From contig OY987225.1 in NCBI GenBank assembly GCA_963920705.1, positions 29,759,538 to 29,823,537 of the forward strand: DNA of 64,000 nt. Reading direction: 5' to 3'. How positions within the stretch are numbered: position 1 is the first letter of the stretch; each line of letters starts with the position of its first letter. Source of the stretch: Odiellus spinosus. Its lineage: Eukaryota > Arthropoda > Arachnida > Opiliones > Phalangiidae. A model generated the notes under the pieces. That model saw only the letters and a list, made by a program, of their open reading frames with translations, did not search any database and was not told where the DNA came from. This document shows, piece after piece, positions 55,595 through 64,000 of the stretch. A program made the translations under genes and the position numbers.

Positions 55595-57048
55595 CTTTAA
55601 CGTGTAAATAATACAAATAGCTTTAACTGGATTGTTTTCGGTGAAGCAAAAGATTTCACATTTCTACGTGTATATCTTTCTCACCATCAGCTACGCGTAT
55701 ATAGATTATTAAGTCAGTCAACAAACTAACTCGCTAAAGCTGTCAACAGTGTATAAATAGAAGGAGATAAGTGGATAAGGGAGACGCTATGAATCTCATA
55801 AATATCGTTAGAGTTCAAAATTTATCATAATTTTGGAAATTGGTAAATTAAGCGTTAATTTCGGAGATTTTTAATTTAGAATACATCTTTAAAAATGATT
55901 TAAAAGTCTTATTCCTGACTAAACCATCCCTACATCACTTGTGAATGTTTTTCATGACATTCTTGACCATTTGACATTAGTAGAGCAAAGAGATTCAGAC
56001 ATGAAAAATTACATAACTATTGAAAAGTAGGCTTAAAGACGATTTAAAACGTTAAACTTTGACCTCTTTTAGCAATTCGATCCCTTTTCCAAAAATTATA
56101 ATTTTGGTAATTTTACGAGAGAAAATCGTACATTACAATTACGCTGGTAATTTAGCGTAACCCTGCTAATTACTACGCGGTAAACTCGATTCATAACGAG
56201 AGTATTACCAACTTGAATTATGAACTATAATAATTCCAGCTTCGTCTCCATTTTCTTAAAAACTTTTGGTTTAAATTAAGATCCTTTAAGATTAAGGTTA
56301 AGATTATTTTATTCTTGGAATTATGAAATTTTGAATAGCCTTAAAGAACGTAAAGATATAATTATCTATAAGGTATTTATAAACAAGCATTGACATAAGT
56401 TTGTGTTAGTCTATTTTACGCCTTAGGGATTTTCCAACTCATTTTTACATCCCAAAATGAAATTTATCGTCAAATTTTATTTTTACAAAATAAAACTTTA
56501 TATTTATACAGTTTTGCTTTAAGGCTATTTACAATTTTAAAATTTATTATTTTAATATATTTTTAGGTTAAAAATTTACCAACAATTTAGGAGTATTCCT
56601 ACAAAAATAGGTGTAAAAACCTACTAATTAGATTCTTATGAGGAATATTGCTCAAAAACTTATCATTTTAAGGGTATAAAATTAATTTAAAATGTAATAT
56701 TTGACTCATATTATAAAATAGTTTGTATTTCTTCTATGTTAATTATTTAATTAACATATATTAAAGTTAAGTTTAATATATTTTATTTTAATTTTAGTTC
56801 ATAAGTATTATTTTATGTTGATCCTAGAATAGGTCTATAATTATACCTTTATGATTTACTACTCGTGTTGGAGAATTCTCATTCAATTAAGGATTTTCCC
56901 CTCGAAAAGTCTTACGGCGATAGCAATTAGATTTTGTAGTTTTATACGACCCAACTTTTCTAATATAAATATATACCCTTTTGAATGTATTTGGCAGGAA
57001 AACTTCGAGCAAAAACTCTCGCCCTTAATTCAGAGTTAGTTTTCCAAA

Positions 57049-57117
57049 AACTACTTTTAATCTATTAGTTTTAACATCGAGTATTAATTCGCTTCAATTT
57101 CCATTATTTGGACAACT
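57049..57117 (+). repeat. Dispersed 60-75 bp unit, copy o
   Basis: AACTACTTTTAATC, then GTTTTAACATCGAGTATTAA, then TTCGCTTCAATTTCC. Confidence 0.7.
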
Positions 57118-57384
57118 TTTTGCGAACAAAGCGTATATTATGATTCAATCGAAGATTGCAACGAGTGTAATACTAGCACCTAACATATCTCTATAAGAGA
57201 ATTCATCTTAAAACGTGTTGCAAACTCAATTCGATTCATTGTATAAAAATCTCCGGTAAAGGTGTAAATTCAAACTCCATAATCCACCCAACTCTATAGC
57301 ACTTGCTCATATAAATTAAGGAAAACGTTGCTTTCCATATTAAGGTATTACGCGTAATATAATCGTTCGTGCAGAGTGTAATTT

Positions 57385-57440
57385 ACTACTTTTAGTCCCT
57401 ATGAAGTTAAACATTTTGTATCAATACGCCACAGTTTTCG
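57385..57440 (+). repeat. Dispersed 60-75 bp unit, copy p
   Basis: TACTACTTTTAGTCCCTATG, then AGTTAAACATTTTGTATCAA, then TACGCCACAGTTTTC. One of the best copies of the left part. Confidence 0.75.
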
Positions 57441-59176
57441 CTCTAAATAGTTTCTATAATATGTATATATTCACTCTTATCTTTTTGGCCTTTTTAATCT
57501 GCCTAATTTTCTCTCTTGGTACGTATGGTATGGTCCTTGCTTTCAGTTAATAACGTTGTAAACGACATTTAACCGGACTCATAAACAAGAGTAGACCTAT
57601 CTTTTCCCTTGGTACCTACCCTATATTTAAATTGAATTAGGCTTAACGGTCAAGTCTCACAAGGGGTCTTTTCTATGTTTCGAAGCATGAATATGTATAG
57701 TTCATTCTCTGGTCTTTGCACCCAAAAACTAATGGAAGAGCAACTCAAGCAGACGACAAATCAAATGGAAATTTAAACTTATAAAATAGCACTTTTTCTC
57801 GAAGCAAAATGCTTCTTTAATACATTTTCAATGGAGTCATATGCTAACCTAAATCTATAATCGATATTCTACAGAACTATAATTTTCTTTAGACTGCTCT
57901 ATACAAAATAATAGAAATAAAACTTCGATTACGATATGGGAACTATTTTATATATTATTAAATAAATGGAAAAAAAGCCCGGATATTATTTGAAACAAAT
58001 TAAATTGATAAAGTGAATTTTAGTTGCGTAAGACAAAATTAAAAATTTAATAATTCTATTCTAAAACAATATATTGCGTTTAATATTACAATATAAAGTC
58101 TTAGAAATTATTTTGATTATTTTCTTATATACTAAAGTAAAAATGCAACCTGATGACTTTATATTCGGCCCTTGATCTCGCGAATTTAATTATCATAAAT
58201 TGAATATAATTCCCAAGGCTGTTTTTACATTCTCGTGACGTCAGTTTTACTTCTAATTTCAATGTACTCCCTTAGAATAACGAAAGAAATTGTCTTTCCA
58301 AAATGAAGAGAATCTTCTAATTTGATCAAAAATGATCCAATTTGGAAAATTCTAAATGAATATGGTAATTTTTTAAACTTAGTTTTAATAGATATTAGTT
58401 CGTTAATATTAAAAGTTTTTTGATTACTCCCTCATTAATAGACTAATAAGCATAAATCCATCTACAAAATATCTGTATCATGCAGCATATATATGCATCT
58501 TTCAACCCAAGGTCTCAGTGGACACTAATTGCCTAAAAAGGTCGATTTTTCGTGCGACTTGTTCTTTAAGTATAAAACAAAATAAAACCGTAGATGGGCG
58601 TAGTGAGGAGCGCTAAGGGCATCATTTTCGGGTGTCTAGGAAACACTGCACCGCCTTTTCCGTGTTATTTTTGAGAAAGGTGGCCTGATGTAATTTGTAC
58701 ATATATAGACTAAGTCAGCTCCTATTTTCCTACTTGTTTTTGTATAAATTTATTATTTTTTGTCGACGTTTTACAACTATTTTATTCGAAAACTACGAGG
58801 TTGTTTTAACCTCTTAAACACACGTACAGCTCTTGTAATTGTTACTGTTAAAAAGAAAACACTCCCACGCAGGTTTTGCTTTTAGCCTAATAGGGTATAA
58901 TTTTGGGGTTAATGGTAAGGTACTTAAGGTACTTTTCGTTTTTTGTTCCTTACAGAATTCTTAAGGACTTAACGGTGTTAAAAGAGTAAAGGAGGAATGT
59001 AATCGAGTTATCTTCAAATAATTAAAGTTTTTAGATGGGATATTAATGATTAGATAAAATTTAAGGGGCAGTTAGACATCTGAATTTTAAAACGTATCTT
59101 TCAGATATTCATATTTTTTCAGATTCGGATTAATTGTTTGTGACTAAAAAATGCAATTGGTAAATTCAGATAATAG

Positions 59177-59513
59177 CAGAAGCCGATGAAACCCTCCTTT
59201 GAAGTCTACTACTCCAATGTTCGATATAGCGCTCCTCTCTGTATGGGTAAAATTCACAATTTTACGAGCTAGAAGGGGTCCTACTTCATCCCCCCTGTCT
59301 ACGGAAAATTGGAAATTCTCTCTCTCCACAAACGACGACGTTTTTTGGACGAACTCCAAGGCTGCTAGAGATATTCGCTCGACGAGCTCCCGCTCCGAAA
59401 ACATCTACCGTTAGGAGGCGTACGAATCGCGCCTTTTGAGAATAACCCATACAGAGAGGGGTAGACAAGACCCGGGAGTAATAGACTTCAAAGGAGGGTT
59501 TCATCGGCTTCTG
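59177..59513 (+). mobile_element. Family A MITE copy 8
   Basis: A complete 337-bp subfamily 2 copy with a perfect 7-bp duplication ATAATAG. Confidence 0.92.
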
Positions 59514-60163
59514 ATAATAGTTAAATGGATAATCTTTATCCGAAGATAAGTACTTTATAAGAAAATTAAAAAGAATGTTCGTACTCAGAGTTATAACTTA
59601 ATGCTGAACTTACTGACCTCAGATTTACAACAAATTCAAGAGTGTCGGCCCCCTCTCTATAGGAAAACATTAGCCAATTAGGTGAGCCTATATAGCCTGA
59701 GAGAAAGTCAGGAAAACTAAAACACGGAAACTAAAATAAAGAACTTTAAACAAAGTATCACATATATTTTCCTAAATCCTTTCGAATAACGTAAAGACAC
59801 GTCTAGAGCTTAGAGAAGGTGAGTCTTGGGGCATGAAATGGTCAAGCTAAATATGCCCCCCGAATAAAGTAGGGTTTATTTGACCCAGCTTTCAGTCCGG
59901 ACGACATTACGTTAATATTAGTTCATAGGTGCCATCAGTGTCTAGACAGAAACACACACTTTTTGAAAAGAGTGTACATAGAAAGGACACTTTGCTAACA
60001 TTTTTTTTTCTTCTTATTCTTCTTCCTATCTTTGGCTAATGGGGAGTAAAGCCTATCTGAGAACACGCAGTCGCCCACAGTGTTTTCTTTTAAAGGGAGG
60101 GTGCCACTATCCTATCTGGATTACATTTTTAATTTTATCATATTAATAAAAACATGTTCTTAA
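59514..60163. other. Gene-free stretch
   Basis: No gene recognised. Confidence 0.5.
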
Positions 60164-60598
60164 AGGGAGAATGAAAGGCCGAAACAAGCTATTTTTAATC
60201 TATTAAGAATGCTAAAATAATGAGAAAAATAATAATATAACTCACCAAAAATATTTCGTTATTTTATAATCAATTTCCAAAGTTCCGAAACTTCCAGATG
60301 CTAAGCCTTGGCTGCCTAGCTCGACGAACTAGGCGAGCACGAGCCGTATTTTTTTAATATTCCCGTCTGATCTAATCGCCAATCACGAGCGAGTACGCGT
60401 ATTTTTAAAGTACGCGTATTCACTCGTGATTGGCGACAAGAACAGCCGAGCTAGGCAGCCTAGGCGTATAGCATCGGAACTTTGGAAATTGATTATAAAA
60501 TAACGAAATATTTTTGGTGAGTTATATTATTGTTTTTCTCATTGTTTTAGCATTCTTAATCGATTAAAAATAGGTTGATTTGGCCTTTCATTCTCCCT
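60164..60598 (-). mobile_element. Family E fold-back element copy 2
   Basis: A 435-bp copy with the same AGGGAGAATGAAAGG termini and TTAA on both sides (60160-60163, 60599-60602). The short non-palindromic segments around the centre are swapped relative to copy 1, which shows it lies in the opposite orientation. The central palindrome has decayed slightly, and one arm lacks about 30 bases. Confidence 0.88.
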
Positions 60599-60650
60599 TT
60601 AATATTATATATTAATCATCGCCCCAGCTTTTCTCATTTTGCAAACTAAA
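60599..60650 (+). repeat. Dispersed 60-75 bp unit, copy q (right part)
   Basis: TTAATATTATATATTAATCA, then TCGCCCCAGCTTTTC, then ATTTTGCAAACT. The left part is cut off by family E copy 2, which sits exactly at the core TTAA. Confidence 0.7.
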
Positions 60651-61630
60651 TTACGATTTATAATATTATTAAATTAAATTAATAAATACGATTGTAGTAA
60701 AAATACGCTTAACAGTTCACTTCGAGTTGGCAGCACGTTTGAAAGCTATCATAGCAGTTATCTCTACGTATTTGTCGACTTTCAGATGAAGGATCGAGCC
60801 TTGTTTTTAAGACGCTGTCAGCTTGAGATGGAATAATCTATATAATCTTAGGCTTTATTGTCGATTGACTTTGGTGCGCGACAGTCTTTTTAGACATAAA
60901 GCGGTAACTGTTCGACCAATTTGAGTCAATACGTACGAGGCTGAAGTTCTTTGAATCGCTTATAAGCGGGTTTCGGCCCTTTTCCCCACGTTCCCCTCAT
61001 ATACTCGAATGTATCGAACTAAGTGTATAAAAAAACGATATAAAAAGGGGCCAAACCCATCATGGACGTTTATCGAGAACGTTTTACTCAATTGTCTTCA
61101 CGCCGAGTTAGCTTTTCTCCGCCTTTTATGATATCTATCGGGCTGCGCTCCGCTAAAAAAAAAATTGAGTTATCTCATCCAACCTATTTCCTCCAAAAGA
61201 TATTTCTTCCGATCGGGAATGCGCCGACGCGTTATTATCCTTCTACGTCGTAGTCGATAAATTCTATACTCAGCTATAGCAGTATAGCTTCATATTTGAA
61301 AGGGGGTTGGTGAGATTATCCCTACTCTAAGTCTATTTCTCTTCAGTCATTTCATATTAAAGGGGAATCGACAGGAAAAAAGTTTTTTTTCGAATTTGAA
61401 ATGATATAGAGATCTTGAAATATCTTCGGAAAATTATCGCATAAATCGAGTCTAAAACTATTTTAACAGTTAATATTTGGACGAATTGTGTTTACAGTTT
61501 TTAATATTTGAAGGAAATTATAAATTTCACTCGTATAACCGCTTTGTCTGTAGAAAAGTTAGTCATTTCATTATCAAGACTGTAAAGATGACTAAAGGGG
61601 AATTTGAGATTTTAAAGATAAATTTATGGC
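60651..61630. other. Gene-free stretch
   Basis: No gene recognised; a 63-codon frame (61062-61253) has no recognised domain. Confidence 0.5.
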
Positions 61631-62375
61631 TAGTTTTTGGAATTTAAATTTTAATTTTTCCATAGAGATTAAGGAATTTCAATGTTAATTTTCCATAGAG
61701 ATTTAAGAATTAACATCATAATTTCCCATACTGATTTTGGGATTTCATTGTTAATTTTACCCAGACATTTTCGGATTTCATTGTTAATTTTTCATCGACA
61801 TTTTCAGATTTCATTGTTAATTTTCCTCGACATTTTTAGATTTCATTGTTAATTTTCCTCGACATTTTTAGATTTCATTGTTAATTTTCCATAGAGATTT
61901 TGGAATTTATATATTAATTTCCCATAGAGATTTTAGAATTTCATTGTTAATTTTCCATAGAGATTTTGGAATTTATATATTAATTTCCCATAGAGATTTT
62001 AGAATTTCACTGTTAATTTCCCATAGAGATTTTGGAATTTATATATATTAATTTCCCATAGAGATTTTAGAATTTCATTGTTAATTTCCTATAGAGATTT
62101 TAGAATTTCATTGTTAATTTCCCATAGAGATTTTAGAATTTCATTGTTAATTTCCCATAGAGATTTTAGAATTTCATTGTTAATTTTCCATAGAGATTTT
62201 GGAATTTATATATTAATTTCCCATGGAGATTTTGGAATTTATATATTAATTTCCCATGGAGATTTTGGAATTTATATATGAATTCCCCATAGGGATTTTG
62301 TAATTTATATATTAATGTCCCATAGAGATTTTGGAATTCCAAGATTAATTTCACATAAAGATTTTTTTGATTTCA
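61631..62375. repeat. Tandem array of about 33-bp units (about 22 units)
   Basis: Units read GAATTTCATTGTTAATTT then CCCATAGAGATTTTA. Two variants differ in the middle, TTTCATTGTTAATTT and TTTATATATTAATTT, and alternate in part of the array. The left edge is the most diverged. Because the unit is close to a multiple of three, open frames appear on both strands (62078-62281 and 62166-62354) encoding repeated RDFRISLLISH-like peptides; I do not regard these as genes. Confidence 0.92.
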
Positions 62376-62839
62376 ACACCTCGAAAATATCTTCTTACTA
62401 ACTTTATTATTGGTATCAAATATAACTTAATTTGATAAGCATCGATTGCTGAATATTATTTTAATATCTGTTTAAGGGGCATCTTGTTTTTAGCAAATTT
62501 ATTTTCCAGAGATAATAGAAAAGAATAAAAAATATAAAAAATCCATTAACTTTTATTTTTAGGAACTTTTTTCTTCTTCTAGAGAATGAGATGCGCTTGT
62601 ATAAGTTATCAATTTCTTTATTTCTCGTACTAGGGAACCTTTTTTTTTTATAATATACAGCCTAAAGATATCTCAGGCAATTTTTCTATATACCGTAAGC
62701 GCAGAGTCAAAGGCGTTGTATACACATATTGAGAAATATAAGTAAATTAATTCCAGAGAAATTCCTCGACCTATACGTACGTCAAACCCGATTTTCGTTA
62801 TTTGATTTTTGTTTGGTTAAGGGACATTGTGGCCCGATA
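62376..62839. other. Gene-free stretch
   Basis: AT-rich with a T run near 62641-62649; no gene recognised. Confidence 0.5.
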
Positions 62840-63350
62840 ACGACTTATTTTCTATCGATTACTTATCGCGCAGGTGCCCACGTCGTTTCTACGATAATGG
62901 GGGCTTCACCTAAATTAATTTATTTGACTCGCAGCCCCTGCTTAAGCGTCGTAAAAAATTATAATCTATTAAAAATGCTAAGCCTAAATCGGGCCTAAAA
63001 ACAAATAAAATAATTTCCCGCGCTTTTGATAATTACATTTTTTTTATCGATTATTTATCGCAGAGGAGCCAACGTCGTTTTTAGGATAACGGGGGCTTCA
63101 CCAAAATTAATTTAAGTCGCAACGCCTGCTTAAGCGTCGTAAAAAATTATAATCTCTATTAAAAATGCTAAGCCTAAATCGGGCCTAAAAACAAATAAAA
63201 TAATTAAATTTCCCGCGCTTTTGATAATGACATATTTTTTTATCCAGGGGTGCCAACGTCGTTTTTAGGATAACGAGGGCTTCACCTAAATTAATTTATT
63301 TAACTCGCAACACCTCCTTAGGCGTCTTCTCTCTTAAAAATGCTAAGCCT
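62840..63350. repeat. Triplicated 190-bp unit
   Basis: Three tandem copies anchored at CGTCGTTT (62881, 63073, 63257), so periods of 192 and 184 bp. Each has GGGCTTCACC, AAATTAATTTA, CTTAAGCGTCGTAAAAAATT or a variant, and AAAATGCTAAGCCTAAATCG. The third is shortened and more diverged. The 89-codon frame at 62729-62998 overlaps unit 1 only and breaks in the others. Confidence 0.85.
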
Positions 63351-63803
63351 CATCGTTATCAAGCAATTTAAAAATAAACCAAATTAGGCTTTACAAGCAT
63401 CTTTGTGGAGATTAATATCTCTCAGTTAACGAGTCTACAGCCAATCAAGCGAGAAAAGTGTGTTTTTTAGTTTGAAACGTTAACGACAAGATGAATTGAT
63501 CCCTGTTAAGCCTAATTTCCAAAAAGGTTAGGAAATATTTCTAGCTTACGAAGAATAGTTTTAAAATATGCATATAATCATGATTAAAACTTACTATATT
63601 TCTGGATAAATTAAAGTTTACAATTAACAATTGACTGGTAAAAATGTTCGAAAATCTACGTCTACTTAAACAGTTTAAATATTTTAAGACGCTCTTTGAT
63701 TAGCTGCAAAGCTTTTATCAGTATTAAAATGAAGTTAGGCTTACAGAGCTCAAATAAAAATTGTTAATTAACTGTACACGAGAGACCTTTTGATGAGTTA
63801 TAA
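63351..63803. other. Gene-free stretch
   Basis: No gene recognised; three copies of the TTAGGCTT/AAGCCTAA word. Confidence 0.5.
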
Positions 63804-64000
63804 CAGAAGCCGATGAAACCCTCCTTTGAAGTCTATTACTCCCGGGTCTTGTCTACCTCTCTCTGTATGGGTTAGTTTCAAAAAGCGCGATTCGTACGCC
63901 TCCTAACGGTAGATATTTTCGGAGCGGGAGTTCGTCGAGCGAATATCTCTAGCAGCCTTGGAGTTCGTCAAAAAAACCTCGTCGTTTGTGGAGAGAGAGA
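63804..64000 (-). mobile_element. Family A MITE copy 9, cut by window end
   Basis: Starts CAGAAGCCGATGAAACCC and continues TATTACTCCCGGGTC, so it is in reverse orientation like copies 1 and 5. Subfamily 1 by GTTTCAAAAAGCGCG. The seven bases before it are GTTATAA; the matching right duplication lies outside the window. Confidence 0.9.

Larger units (their letters stand above)
55595..59176. other. Long gene-free stretch
   Basis: About 3.6 kb without a recognisable gene. Holds a repeat segment shared with 13615-14330 (about 55945-56100) and two core units 336 bp apart. The 62-codon frame at 56851-57039 is unremarkable. Confidence 0.5.

Noticed and set aside
62729..62998. An 89-codon frame over the 190-bp triplicate
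   Set aside because: The frame is not conserved in the second and third units, so it is not under coding constraint.

Overview
This window is AT-rich, CpG-containing, repeat-dense nuclear DNA from a eukaryote, most likely an invertebrate animal. The evidence is an intact BEL/Pao LTR retrotransposon (a lineage known from metazoans), many palindromic MITE-type DNA transposon remnants, and almost no protein-coding sequence. I cannot name the species. I recognise no host exon, tRNA, rRNA or other RNA gene, and nothing prokaryotic.

The only convincing gene is the 1849-codon Gag-Pol frame (18097-23646) of a complete BEL/Pao element spanning 17526-24218. It has two 469-bp LTRs that look identical by eye, a primer-binding site directly after the 5' LTR, a short polypurine tract next to a perfect hairpin, and no env frame. 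The bases flanking the two LTRs do not form a target-site duplication.

The rest is a mosaic of repeats. (1) Family A: nine MITE copies (eight complete, about 336 bp; one cut by the window end) in both orientations and two subfamilies. Families B (three copies), C (one) and L (one) share its hallmarks: a terminus starting CA followed by purines, and a 7-bp target duplication fitting NTNNNAN. (2) A second group of fold-back elements (families E, F, G, perhaps D) ends in or near AGGGA and inserts at TTAA. Family E carries a spacer-free 58-bp palindrome. (3) Other dispersed families: D (seven copies, one with a 176-bp internal triplication), H (three), I (two), and a fold-back holding a TTAGG-like block and a G tract. 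(4) Tandem arrays: 34-bp units at 32.7-33.2 kb, 25-bp units at 42.6-43.3 kb, 33-bp units with alternating variants at 61.6-62.4 kb, and a 190-bp triplicate at 62.8-63.35 kb.

Two signals are not explained by ordinary element boundaries. One is a roughly 60-75 bp unit with the core TTAACATTGTGTATTAATCC, found at least 17 times on both strands in otherwise unrelated surroundings. The other is the word TAAGCCTAA / TTAGGCTTA, which recurs across the window, including inside three tandem arrays and several transposons. The TTAA in the 60-75 bp unit has itself been used as an insertion site by other elements. The window reads as gene-poor intergenic or intronic DNA shaped by bursts of transposition.
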